A stretch of DNA of 64,000 bases from Gaertneriomyces semiglobifer (Eukaryota > Chytridiomycota > Chytridiomycetes > Spizellomycetales > Spizellomycetaceae). Positions 1 to 14,100 of this stretch are shown one piece after another (position 1 is the stretch's first letter; every line of letters begins with the position of its first letter). Location of the stretch: positions 310,001 through 374,000 of the forward strand of contig JAHLKF010000018.1 in the NCBI GenBank assembly GCA_025558075.1. Reading direction: 5' to 3'. Position numbers and translations under genes: made by a program. The notes below the pieces were generated by a model. It made no database searches. It saw only the letters and a program-made list of their open reading frames with translations, and was not told the DNA's origin.

Positions 1-2170
1 CGATAGGATCCAGTTGCTGCAGGCCGGTTGGAGTAATGACAAGAGCATGTACGGTTTTAAGCATCTCCAGACCCTCTTCCCGCAACACTAAAGTCGCTCC
101 GTTCGTGAGAGCAGCAAATATTTCCCATATTGCGCCATCGAAAGATACGGCCATGAATTGGCCTATCCGCACACGCGGCGCGCACCCCATCTTCACCATT
201 GGATCTTGCAAAAGGTTGGCAATCCCTCCGTGGGTGAGCATGACACCTTTGGGTGTTCCCGTAGAACCAGATGTGAAGATAATGCTGAACGTATCCTCTG
301 CAGAGGGGCGGCGAATATCCGACGGCGTTGTGCTCTCCATTAGCTGCTCAACAAAGTGAACGGGTCTGCCTATCAAGATGTCCTCTGGTAGCACTAGGGA
401 TGCCGCCTTTGAAGTCAGTATGGATCCACATCTGCCCTCTTCAAGCATTGTCTTGATTCTCTCTGAGGGCAGACCAGCATCCATCGGTGCATATGCGGCA
501 CCTGCCTTGAGGATGCCAAGGACGCCAATCACCATCTCGATGGATCTTGTCACAATGAGGGCAACATGCTTGTTATGTTTGACCGTATCCGCAAGGGACG
601 ACGCGACCGCATCTGCGTAACGGTTAAGCTCGTCGTAAGTGACTGAGCGTCCGGCCATTTCGACCGCTTTATCCCGTGGACGAGATCTTGCGCATGCTTC
701 AAACAGTTCGTGGGCCAACAATACTCCTCCAGGCGCCGCAGGTTTGGGAGCCACCTCAATAGGTATTTTTGCTTTTTCCCACCGTTGACTTAGGGTTGCA
801 ATCGAGGTATGCAACTCGGCCGCGCATACCGCTGTCATAACGGTATCCATTTGAGCGAGTACGCGTTGAACATCGCCCAGGGTGTAAAAGCTTGAATCAT
901 AACAAAGTGCTATGTGTAGATGACTGCGGTCATCAGTAATTGCCAGTGACATCGGATACTCGGTCATCCCCGTCCCATCCACATGCTTCATCATGAATTT
1001 GGAGCTGCCTTTTGCTGGAGGGAAATTTTCAAAGACAAGCATTGAATGGAAGAGTGGAACATCAGGACTCCAGCCAATCGCACGGGATATATCCGGCAAA
1101 CCCACATGCTCATGCAGAGAGCATTCTGCGTGGAACTGTTGTAGTGTTGAGAGAATTTCGGCCAAAGTGGCGGTATTCTCCAACTTCACGGGGACAGGGA
1201 CGGTGTTCATGAGGAGTCCGACGATCCTGAAGACAAGCGCGGTCAGATGACGGGCAACGTCGAAACGGAAAAACAATAACTCACCCTTCGGTTGCAGTGC
1301 CCCCATTATCTCTCCCTGAAATGACCGAACCAAAAACAACATCTTTGCGACGAAGATAATGCCTCAGCACCAAAGCCCATGCTACCCGTAATATGGATGA
1401 CACGGTGACGTTCCACTTCCCGCAAATCTTGTGCACTTGCTCAGATGAGACCTCCAACATGTAGTGGTGCACAGTAGGCGAGACAACACCGTTTTTCTTT
1501 TCACCATTACCAGGTATCGGCACCGATGGTGCTATTGAAGAAAGGGCGTCACTCCAGAAAGAGGACGCGCTAAATCCGTCGCAAGACAGTATCCTCTCTA
1601 CATGTTGTCGGAACTGCGGCCTTGTTGCGTTGTTCGAACCAGATGGCGCAACATTTTCGTATGATTGAATCCAGTCGGCCAGGAGCAGCGCCTCACTCCA
1701 GCCATCAACAATACCATGATGATAAACCAAGTGCAAGACATGCCGGTGTTCTACAAAGAGAGATTAGCTATCCCAGCAAGCGTGGGCGAAAATAGAGACC
1801 CTCGGCACTTACGCGAACTGATCAGCAAGCGGAAGCGAATCAGTGGTGTCATGAAGTCGAACCCTTTCTCGCGTTCTTCTTCGAAATTCTCCTTACGCCA
1901 GTCTCCGGTCTTTACTTCCCAAACGTTGCCGGTGTCTCGTAGGACGACTTGATATAGCCCGGCATCAATGTTGACAAAAACGGTCCTCAAGGCCGAATGT
2001 TTCTCAGCTACATCGCCCCACGCGCGGATAAATGCTTCGCAATCAAAGTCCCCAGTGATTTCGTACACCTGTTGAACGACATAGCTAGATTTGTCACCCG
2101 TCGTTAGTGCTTTGATTAAGCCAGCTTGAAGTGGTGTCACAGGATAGGCATCTTCGAAATCGACATGTCC
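1..2170 (-). other. NRPS module 9: C8-A9, truncated by window edge
   Basis: C8 motif HHGIVDGWS (about 1695-1725) with phase 1 intron 1751-1812. Phase 2 C/A intron 1227-1284. A9 is open from 1226 to base 1 and includes FTSGSTGTPKG near 250-290 and the A4-type segment SFDGAIWE. The readable pocket residues are D-G-W and V at 278, as in A4. The sequence ends before A5. No stop codon occurs, so the gene continues beyond the window. Confidence 0.85.
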
Positions 2171-5100
2171 GCCGTCCAGCATGTTCAAAATGGCCTCTCT
2201 AGTCTCGGCAGGCATCTCGTACGGCTGTATTGTTTCGCTAGGACCGTCACCATGCCGCCCTTTCAGCGCCAGTTCACTCAGCGTGGGAGTTGCGAAGATA
2301 TCCTTCGTCGTTATGTGGAGTCCCACATCCGAGCATCGAGTAATGACCTTAATGGCGGAAATTGAATCACCGCCAACTTCAAAAAAGGATGAATTTCGTC
2401 CGATCAATGTTGGTTCCTTTCCGAGAACTAAGGCCCACACGTTTCGCATTTGCAACTCGTCTTCTGATGTGGGATCTTCAACAGAACAAGTAAATTCAAA
2501 TAACGAGCTGGACTTGTCAATCTGCATCAAAAAGAGTTTAATACCCGGAATGTACCAGAGTAAATACGCCCGATATAACCCCCTACCTTGCCATTGTTAT
2601 TCATTGGAAATTCTGCCATCAGCTTGAATGCGGTGGGTACCATATAATGCGGGAGAATTTTCTGAGTATGTGCTCGGATCTCTTGCACGTTCGCCGTTTG
2701 CGACTTCACGAACCCGACAAGCGTTTCGTTTTTGATGGTCACAAATGCAGCCTCGACGCCGTGGCAGGTCTCAATAGCGTGGGCCACTTCGGAGAGCTCA
2801 ATTCTGTAACCCTTGTGCTTTATCTGGTCGTCGACCCGTCCCATAATTTCAAGGCATCCACGAGTATTCCACTGCACAATATCACCCGTCCGGTACATTC
2901 GATGGCCTGGCCGATAGGGATCTGGAACAAAGCGCTCGAAGGTTAACTGCTTATCTAGATATCCACGGGCAACGCCCATGCCCCCAATATAGAGCTCCCC
3001 AGGCAAACCGAGGTCCACCGGGGTTAATAAGTTATCGAGAACATAACAGTTGACATTATTGATGGGTCTGCCAATATCAACCTCATGCTCAGGACTCAGC
3101 TCTCCCATGGTGGTGATCACCGAACATTCCGAAGGCCCGTAACCATTCAAGAGCCTGACGCTATTCCTCCACCGAGAGACCAAGGACCGTGGAACAGGTT
3201 CGCCGACCAGACAAACCGTCTTGAGACGGGGATAGTCGGTGGGATCGAGCTGTAGTAAACCCGTTGGCGTAATCACAAGGATATCCACGGCCGCCAACGT
3301 CGTAAAGGGATCATCTCCCCGCAAAACCAAGGTGGCGCCATAGCTCAAAGCCGTGAATATTTCTAGTACAGCACCGTCAAAAGAAATGGCCATAAACTGG
3401 CACACATTCAAACCGGGGCAGGCGCCGAGGGTCGCCATTGTATCACTCATCAAGTTGGCGATTCCAGAATGGCAGGTAATAACCCCCTTAGGCTTGCCGG
3501 TCGTTCCCGAAGTAAAAATAATGTTGAACGCATCGCTTGGTTCGGCAACATCGGGCACTTTCTCAACAGAAATCGTTTGCGAACAATCATTGATAGCAAG
3601 AACCTTGCTTCCCGACATCAGAGTCGCTTGACTCATTGCAATCTCACTTGTGGTAACTATAAGGTTGCACCCGGCATCATCGAGTATAGAGCGCACGCGA
3701 CCAGTCGGATAATCAGCTTGCAACGGGACGTAGGCTGCACCGGACTTCAAAATACCAAGTATGCCTATGACCATCTCAATTGAACGGTGAATCAGAAGCG
3801 CAACAGAGATTCCGGGCTTGGCACCCAACGCGCGTAATTTATGTGCAAGCGCATTTGCTCTTTGATCCAGCTCTCCGTACGTTATGTAGCTGTCCCCTTG
3901 CCGGACGGCTACGCTTTCCGGGTGCATGGTACTGCGCTCCTCAAAGAGATGATGAGCGAGACGTGCTTGAAGAGGTCGTGTAACTCCTTTGGCCATGGTT
4001 TCGATTGCATGCTCATCCCTTTCTCCCACCAAAATGTCCCGGACTTTCAATTCGAAGGCCGACGGTTCTGTCATTCTAGCGAGCACTTGCTCGAGTAAGT
4101 GCAAAGCCTCACGTACTCCTTCCTCTGCGTAGAGATGTTGGTCGAAGATAGAGTTGATGTAGAGGCTTTTCTTAACTTGAGTTATTGTAACGGTCAGGGG
4201 GTACTCTGCCATCCCATCGGCTGCGATATGTGATATATCAAAGGGAAGCTTCGCCTCAATACCCTCACGATGGAAATTCTCCAGAACAAGCATAGTGTCG
4301 AACAAAGGCATCCGTCGACCAGTCCACCGACCGATATCCAACAAAGAGGCATGAGAAAAGGGCAGCGATTCACCGTGAAACTTCTGCATGTCAGTAATCA
4401 GCTCTAACAGCCTAACATCCGAACCCATCGACACCGGTACTGGAATACTATTGATGAGCAACCCGACCATCCTAATTACGGAAATGAAAAACATGTTAGG
4501 GTTTTGCAAGTCTCACTCAATGCTAGAAGCCATATCGCACTTACCGATACTGATCCGCATCGGCAGCATCTCTGCCTGATACCACAGCACCAAAGAGCAC
4601 ATCATTCTGTCGCGAGTAGTGTCGCAGAACTACAGCCCAGGCAGAACGGAGCAGAGCGTTCAACGTCACATGGAGCTTCCGCGCGACTTCTCCCAACCTC
4701 TCCGCATCCACAGAAAATACGGTCGCATGTGGCTTGTAACGGATGGCGATTGACGGGTCTCCTGGTTTCAGACGAAGTTGTTGGCCGGAAGGTTTGTCAT
4801 GACGCAGCAGAGCTTGCTGCCAGAATGACTGACATGCCTCAGCCGGCAGCATTCTAATCCTGTCTACGTGCGTTCGGAAAGCTGGTGCCGGTCGGAAGGT
4901 CATCGTCCCGCAGTAGCTATTCATCAGTTCTGCGAAAACTGTTGCTTCTGACCACCCATCCATTATGGCATGATGATACGTCAGATGGAGTTGATGCTCC
5001 TGAAGGTCTACGAGTTCAAGATATTCAGAACCCACGTTTTGTTGATTTCAGGAACAACCGTAACTTACCGTGAGCGCTTCTGATCCGCATGCGCAACATG

Positions 5101-8100
5101 CTCACAGAATCCAGGGCCAAGCCATATTCTCTATCCGCTTTTTGCAAAGCATAGACATCCTTCATTGACAGTGATTCTTTGCTGACCGTTTCTGCGACCC
5201 ACTGCAATTGCGGTACTCGCAAGATCACCTGGAAGAGGCCGGTAGAGGTGGCAACAAAGGTGGCACGTAAAGATGAATGTCGCTGTATGACTGCGCTCCA
5301 GCATCTTTTAAGTTTATCCGTCTCCAGACGCCCACGTATATACCACGACTGTTGCACCACATACGCCGTTACATCTTGCAATGACAATGAGAGCATTCCC
5401 TCCTGCAGTGATGTTGTTGGGATAATATCTTCAACATCAGAAAGCGATAAACCTCTCGAAGAGATTCGCTTTTCAATTTCCAGGACTAATTCACTAGAGG
5501 CTTCGAAAGGCACGATGGCGCTGGAGGGCTCCCCTGATGCATCTGTGGCGATGCCGCATTCTTCCAACAGCTCAGCAATAGTAGGATGCTTGAAGAGTGA
5601 AGCCACTGTGATGGCAAATCCTTCTTCCTTGCATCCATATACCAGTTGAATCGCGCTGATAGAGTCCCCACCAAGTTCAAAGAAAGATGCATCGATCCCA
5701 AAACTGCCGACCTTCTTATCCAACACAGAGCTCCACACCTTAGCCATAGCTAGCTCTTGTGGAGAAGTCGGAGGTCTGAAGTCCTTTTGAACCAATATAT
5801 GGTGGAGCTTAGGTTCGTCAAGCTATTAAAGAACGACCATTAGTTGCGGTAAAAAGTTTAATGGGAATTTATGTCCCTACCTTGCCATTGGTCGTCATTG
5901 GTAACTCTTCTACTGCGATGAAAGAGGATGGTTGCATATATCTAGGCAAATGATCCTGGCAAGCCTTTCTGAGAGCTTTTTCGTCAATGTTTGCTGGAGC
6001 GACTACCACAACCAGGCTTCCATCCTTAACAAACGCCGCGGTATGCTTCACTCCAGCTTGGCGACCTACTACCGCAAGGACGTCATTTAATTCCACACGG
6101 TATCCTTTCAATTTTATCTGGCTATCGATACGTCCAATGTGGAATAAGACCCCGCTCGAGTTCCATCGAACAAGGTCGCCCGTCCGATACATAAGCCCAG
6201 ATTGAGCGAAAGGGTCCTTGAGAAAGCGCTCTCGATTGAGGTCTTCCCGACCAATGTACTGGTTGAAGACTCCTACCCCCGATACATATAGCTCGCCTGG
6301 GACACCTGGAGGAGTAGGAAGAAGCCACTTGTCCAATACATAACAATTGACGTTGGACACTGGCTTTCCGATACTGACAGGATGTCCTGAAAGTGCTCGA
6401 ATCATTGTACAGATGATAGTTATTTCCGTCGGCCCGTACATATGGATGAGGGTGGTCTTGGGCGACCATTTTTCAGCCAATGCGGAGCTGCAAGTCTCGC
6501 CTCCCAGGAAGATCTTACGTAACTGTGGGAACTTGTCCGGATCGAGATGCTGCATTCCGGTTGGGGTGATGAACATGCCATTAAGTTTCTTTACGGTCCC
6601 GAAAAAGTCTTCCTCCCGTAAAACCAGCGTGGCACCATACGAAAGAGTCAGGAAAATTTCCAGAACCGCTGCATCGAAGCCGATGGCCATTAGCTGGCCA
6701 AATTGGAAACCGGGACCTATGCCGTCTGACAACAAACGTTCGTGCATGATATTCACTGCACCCACATGCCGAAGCGCAATCCCTTTGGGCACCCCAGTAG
6801 TGCCTGACGTGAAGACTAGATACGCGTCACTCTCTGGCGAGGCCGGGCAACATGACATTGGTATTTCAAGCAACGCTTTTTGCTTCAATTCTTGCTCGAC
6901 ATCTATCCACTCGCAAGATATGTCCGGCGGCGTCACAATGAAAGAACTGGTCTTCATACCCCGAGAAGAGCCGGCGTCCGCAAGTATTTGTTTGATTCGT
7001 TCCGACGGAAATGCTGCATCAATAACAGTGAACGCAGAGCCCACTTTTAAGACTGCCAATATGCTGGCAACCATATGAATGGAGCGGTGAGCTAGAATCG
7101 GAATATACTTTTGCTTGTTTGCACCACACTGGAGCAATTTGCGAGCAAGCATGTTTGCATACGAGTCCAAGATAGCATAAGTCACTTGGTCGTTGCCGTG
7201 CTTAACTGCAACCAAGCCAGGGTCCGTTCGAGCGATTCGCTCGAAATCACTGTGAAGTAAATTGTCTGAGAGAACGCGCTGCGTACCGTGGCTGAACCTA
7301 GCCATGAAATCCACATCTTCCGGGAACATCATCAGCTCTTTGACACTGCACTCCAGGCTCGCGCTGTCTATGAGTCGAAGCAGGAGGTTATTGTAGTCCT
7401 CCACGATCTTTAAGGCATCATCATCTGCAAGATGTTCTCTCATGTAAGTCGCCAGAATCGCGTATCCGTCGTCATCCCGATTGATTGACACACTCAATGG
7501 GAAGTCGGGGTATTCTTCACCTAGGACCGGCTTGAAGACCTCATGAGACCGCTCGGTTATAGCTTGTACGTTTTGTACGGTCAACAGGTTACTGAAAAGC
7601 TTTCCGTCGGTTGGAACGGGGCTGCACCGTTGTATTTCAGCAAGAGGTAGGGTAGAAAAGGGAATAGATTGCAGATAGGAATCGTGAAGAGTTGCCAAAA
7701 GAGTCCTTACTGGCATATTCGGCTGTAGCTGAATACGGCAAGGAACGACACCCATCATCATTCCCACCATTCTAACGTGAGGAGAGAACGTCAGCACGTG
7801 GTTCCGGTGCTTTGTAAAATACAGGAAATGCTGATATACCTCTCAATCCCTGGTACGGGCAGTTCTCGGCCAGAATTAACTGTCCCGAAAACGACATCAT
7901 CCAGTCCAGTATACCGCCGCTGAATTAAGGACCAAGCTGCTCGCACAACCGTAGATAAAGTGACGGCGATCCTTCCCGTAAATTGCGCCAAGTTTTCTGG
8001 AGTGGCGCTGAGTCGCTTTACTACCTTACCATATCCGGTATTGGCAGTTTCCGAGGTCAGAGATATAGGTACGGTAGCAGCTGGCGACATCCCTTGCAAA

Positions 8101-11100
8101 ACCGCTTTCCAATAGTCGGAAGCAGCCGAATTATCCGCTTTCAAAACCCATTCAAGATATGATCGGAAGGGTGCCCTGTGAATGATCTTCTCGCTTTTAC
8201 AAGCGCGAGTCCAATCCTCCATAATCATCGGAAGAGACCAGCCATCCACGATTGCGTGGTGTGCAGTCATGAGAACAGCTCGACGAGAGCTACCCCGAAT
8301 TTTCAATACCTGTAGCCGGAGCGGAGACTCCTTGATGACAGAGAATCCACGTTTACGGTCAAGCTCAAGATGTTCACCCAGCTGCGCAGCATCTACCCAA
8401 GCCGTTGGTTCCCATATGTTTTTGTTCGACTTCAAGACGACCTGGTTCAAGCCACTTTGTCTGCTACCGATGAATCGAGTACGTAAAATAGCGCACTGGG
8501 ACTGGACAACTTCAAACGCCGCGACAATTTCTTGGTCCGACAAGTCATCAACAACCTCGGACATATGTTGAACCACGTACTCAGAGCGATTTTTCATGGT
8601 CGCCACAATCATCCCTGATTGAGACTTGGTTGCGGGATAAATCTCCTCTACCTGAAGTGGCGCTATGCCTTGCTCTTCCAAAAGGACCTGCAGTTCTCTT
8701 AACGCGTCCGTATTCCTAGATTCATCGTTAATGAGTTGAAATGAGACCCCCGTATCATCCAGTTCACTTACCGAACCATCGGCATATCAGAAATTGACAG
8801 AGCGCCACGACATTCTGGGCTTAAGCAATGGGCGACAATCTGTTGCATGTGATATATCCATTGCTTACTCCAGTTTATGATCAATTCTTCGCTGACAGCT
8901 GGGTCAAACGCAAAAGATAAACATAGCCCGTCCTGCGATTCTGAGCAAACAATCTCAACCTGAATTCCGGTAACGATATCATTTCCAATAGTATGCAATT
9001 GGACGGTATTATCAATGTCAAAGTACGATTTTCGCGATCCAAGGTTCAGGAAGCGCCCAAGATAATTGAACGCTATGGATATAGGTGCATGAGTGTTCAA
9101 GTCTTTCTTCATGTATCTGAGCACTCCATAGGAAATCCCGTCGTCAGGTACTTGCCGGTAATCTTCTCTAATCGCAGTAATCATATCCTGAATCTTAGAA
9201 CTCGAGTCCACTTTTATCAAGAAGGGAAACATGGCAGTGAACCATCCGACGGTGGCGGATACATCCACGTCATTCCCGTTGATACTTGCCACTCTTCCGT
9301 GGGTTTCCAGGTACAATGCCAGCTCAGAATTGCCTGTACATGCCGCATACGACAGTGCCAGGGCACTGAGAATAAGATCCTGATCTCCCGTGCGATAAGC
9401 TGCATTTGAGCGTGTCAATCCTTCGGTAACGTCTTTACTTAGCGTTACGGTACAAAGCTTGCGTTGTCCGTAGCTGCAAGGCGTGGTTACAGGACGTGCT
9501 TTGACTGCGCCAGGCACGTAAGGGGACCATGCGGCCGCGTCAAACGTTGCACTGCTCAAAATATGCGACCAGGTTTGGAAAGTCATAGATCTCGACTCCA
9601 AAGGTTTATCACCGGAGAGTATCAAAGCAAGCTCGTCAAATATAATCCGCCATGATACCAAATCAATGATAAGGTGATGTACGCTCAAGAACAATCGCTG
9701 TTCATCGCCGATATGGAAGAGAACCGCCGCGTACAAGGGACCAGAGGTAATATTGATCGACTCTTGTACGCTTTCAATGCTTTTCTCCATTTCAGCGGTT
9801 GTGCAGACAGTTTTCTCAGAAACATTTATGAGATCTCTGGCGGTACCGCAGATTTCTTGGAACCATTCCCCGTCTGCGTTTTGAAGAAACCGCACTTTAA
9901 AGACTTCATGTCTCGCCACTAAGGTTGTCAGCGCTGCGAAAAGGTTCGTCGCATTGATCTTCTCTCGTGTCTTCAGCAGGAAGCTCTGTACGAAATGATG
10001 CGGGTTCGAAGAATTTAGGCTCAAAAACCATTCCTGTATGGGAGTCAAAGGTATTCTCGGGGATGCAAACGCTGTATTCCTGATTGACGGTGAGGCCTTA
10101 GTCGATATACCTGCGAGTTTGGAGATTGTTGAAGCTCTTAAAACATCGGCGCTGGATATATTAAGTCCGCGTTCTTTGCAGTACGCGGCAACCCGCAGGG
10201 CGGAAATGGAATCACCGCCCAGCTCATAGAAATTCGTATTCACTCCGATTTCATTTTCAGTTCGATTGAGTACCGTCGTCCAAGCCCGAAGAATCAGAGC
10301 TTCCGTCTCATTGGTCGCGGATATCACTTCATCAGGTTGGTCATATTGTTCCAGTAACGTCTTACTGACCTTTCCATTGGTATCTTCGGGCCATGATCTG
10401 ACTTGTACAAATCTCGCAGGGACCATATAATGCGGCAAAAACTTCGCTAAAAATTCGCGTACCGATTCACTCCGAACATCCGCGGGTGTGTAGAAGCCCA
10501 AAAGGACATCCTTCTTTACCGTGGTGAATGCCTTGGTAATGCCGGGGTACTGTTCCATGGTACGGGTAATCTCTTCGAGCTCGATTCGGTAGCCTTTTAG
10601 CTTCACCTGGTTGTCCACTCTTCCAAGGAATTCCAAGTTTCCGTTCGCCAACCACCGTACCAGGTCGCCGGAACGATACATCATAGCGCCAGCTTCGTCC
10701 CTGAAGATATCTTTCAAAAATCTGGACGCCGTAAGATCCGGGCGATTCAGATAGCCAGATGCAACACCAATTCCACCAACGTATAGTTCCCCAACTGCCC
10801 CATCTTTCACTGGAACTTGAATCTCGTCCAAGACGTAGCAAGACACGTTGGGTAATGGTCGGCCAATGGCGATAGGCTGACCGACTTCGAGAATGCATCC
10901 GCTTGTCATGATGGAAGCTTCCGTAGGTCCATAAGCATTCAGAAGCGTAGTACGTCCTGCCCACGCCTCCATCAGGCATTTCGGAACCATCTCCCCTGCC
11001 ACGAGAATGGAAGTCAATTGAGGGTACTCGGACGGAACCATATGTTGCAGCCCAGTGGGTGTCGTGAGAAGGTAATCAACGGTTTTCAGCACATCTAAAT

Positions 11101-14100
11101 CGTCCGTTCGCAAAACCAGCGTGTGACCGTGAGAGAGCGCCCCAAAGATTTCCGCAATTGCACCGTCGAATCCAATTGCAAAACATTGGGCCATTCTTCC
11201 TCTGCGCGGCCATATGGATTGGAGAAGGGGAGATGCCAACATATTTATGACGCCCCGGTGTGGCACAAGAACGCCTTTTGGTTTTCCGGTGGACCCCGAT
11301 GTGAAGACGATATACGCTGTGTCCGCACTCTGCGCATCGCACGGCACGGGTTCTTGTGAAACGTCTGCCTCAATGAAATCATCAATTACCAAAATGTTTC
11401 CTTGAAGTTGGCCAAAAACTGTGTCAAAACTCTTCGAATTCATGGCCTTTCTCGTGGCCAGTATATACTTGCATGACGCTTCCTCTACTATGAGCTGGAT
11501 CCTATCCGGCGGTAACTCGCTATCCACCGGCACATATGCTGCTGAAGCTTTGAGAGCTCCAAGAATTCCGACAACCATTTCAATGGACCTCTCAAAGTAA
11601 AGAAGTACATGATCATTTCGCCCAACGCCGTGGCCGCGAAGAGCTGCAGCGATCATGCTTGCGCGAGTGTTCAGGTCTCCGTACGAAATGACCTGGCCCT
11701 TGTCCTCTACTGCGATGGCCTGGGGATCCGTTGCTGCCCACTTTTCGAACGCGCTGTGCAGAAGTGACTGTTCAACTGGCACCACGGGTCCACAGGTGTT
11801 CACATGGATTGCAGTCTCCGGATCCAGCGCAACTCCTATTTCCATGATCGTAGGTTGCTGCAAACCGATGTTGACCAATAACTTCAACGTGTCCGAGAAC
11901 TTCGCAACGACGCGAGCAATATCAGCCTCCAGGTACATGGTGGTGTCAAAGCTCACCGATGTGAGTAGCGACTCCGTTCCAAACATGAGAGCTAGTACCA
12001 GGGGATATTCCGCTTGCATAGCTCCATCTAGACGTTCCATCGTAAATGGGATCGAACTATACTCGTTCAGAGGGAAGTTTTCGAGGACGAACATGGTATT
12101 GAATAGCGGATCGTCCCTTGGTAATTCCGCCATTCTGGCAATAGTAGGTAGACCCACATGACTGTATCTCGTGGAGTCGGTGTGGAATGACTGCAATGTC
12201 TGTAAAAGACTCTCCAATGTCATTCCGGCTTCCATATGGACAGGTACTGGAATAGTGTTGATAAGAAGTCCAACCGTTCTGTGCGAGAATTAAGTTAGCT
12301 GTTGAATCGGATCGTTGCAAGCTCGGAAAGCATGGCTCACCCTTCGATTCCTTCTTCGCCGGTATCTCTGCCAGATGCTACACTACCAAACACAATGTTC
12401 TTCGAGCGAAGGAAATGACGCATGGTCAAGGCCCAGGCCGCTCTCAGAATGGTGTTGAGTGTTACGCCATATCGGCGAACTAAGGGCATGAGAGCAGCTG
12501 CGCTGATGGGAATGGATTCAAGAAGTTTGCCTTCGCCTGAAGCTTCCCGCGGATGTGAGAACGGGAATGCATTGCATCCGACGTATGAACTCAACGCTTT
12601 TTTCCAAAACCTGCGACTTTCTTCTTCGGGAACACCACGAAGATAATCTAAATGCTTCCGGTAACTCAGAGGCCGGCGATTCATTATCCGTTCTCCGGCG
12701 TACGCTGCCAATAGATCTCGCATAACCAATGCCTCAGACCAACCATCTAGGATAGCATGATGATAGTCTAGCAGCAGACGGTATCCTACATCTTTCAACA
12801 AAAGCGAGATGAAAACCGGACCCAAACGATAATATATACGCAGTTACGGTCTTACTACCTTTGATTTCGATTATCTGGAACTTCAACATGATATTAGAGT
12901 CGATGTGGAATCCCTCATTTCGCAGCGCGCGCCGGTAACTGGACTGCCACTCATCTACGCGGTCCAGCGAAACCGTTACGCAGGTTCCAAATGGATCGTC
13001 GCCCTGGCGAAGCACAACTTGATAAAGGCCTTCCCTGGTGGAAGCAAAAACTGAACGCAAAGCCGTATATTTCCTGGAAACCGCATACCATGATTGCCGT
13101 AATTTTGTTGGATCGAACTCCTCTGATATGTCCCACGCTTGCTGAACCACGTAGGTCGATGGGTCTGCGTAGGAGGTCGCCGCCAACAGACCAGCTTGCA
13201 AAGCTGTCGCAGGGAATATATCTTCAATGTTTGATTCTGGTATTCCTCGAGCACTCAAAATGTCAACGGCAAAATCGACGACGTCTTGCGCCGCCCTGAA
13301 TGGTACAATTTTCCGGCTTTCGTTCTTCGTACTATGCGCATGGAGAACAAGCTCCGCCAAGGACGGGTATTTGAAGACGCTCTGTGGGCCGATGTGAAGA
13401 CCATGGTCGACGCAAATGGCAGCCAGTTTAATGGCAGAAATGCTATCTCCACCAAGCTCGAAGAAAGCGGTGTGTCGCCCAATCTGGGCAATAGGGGTCC
13501 TTAGCACATCCGCCCATATTTTGGCCATTTCCCATTCCCTATCATTTTCAGGCTGCTCATAAGGTGTACCGGAGCGCAATTCTATCAATTTTTTTTTGTC
13601 AATCTACATATACTTCATCATTAGTCTCCTTTCTACCGATGCATGGCCATCAGCATCACATACCTTTCCGTTAGAGTTCATAGGAAGCTTCTCGAGTGCA
13701 ACTATCGCTCCTGGAACCATGTAATGCGGCAGAACTTTGCGAAGCTGCTGTATTAGTGTTCTAGAGTCCACGGTTGAAGGAGTAACATAGCCGAAGAGAA
13801 TGTTCTCATGAACAAGTGCGGCAGCAGCCGCAACACCTTCACAGGCCATAATTGCGGTAACCACATCGCCCAGCTCGATCCTATAACCTTTCACCTTTAC
13901 CATATCATCAATTCGTCCAAGGAGCTCCAGATTCCCCGTTGGAGACCACAATGCCCGATCTCCGGTACGGTACATCAAGTTGTCACCAACTCTGAATGGA
14001 TCCGAAATGTATTTGGCATTGTTGAGCTGCGGTTTCTTCACATAGTTGGCGAAAAGCAACGGCCCGCCGATATAAAGATCTCCCGGTTGTCCGATAGGCA

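Noticed and set aside
6347..7078. 243-codon plus-strand ORF inside the NRPS
   Set aside because: It lies antisense to adenylation domain A7, whose motifs are intact on the minus strand. Its translation is Ser/Pro-rich with no domain, as expected from antisense of coding sequence.
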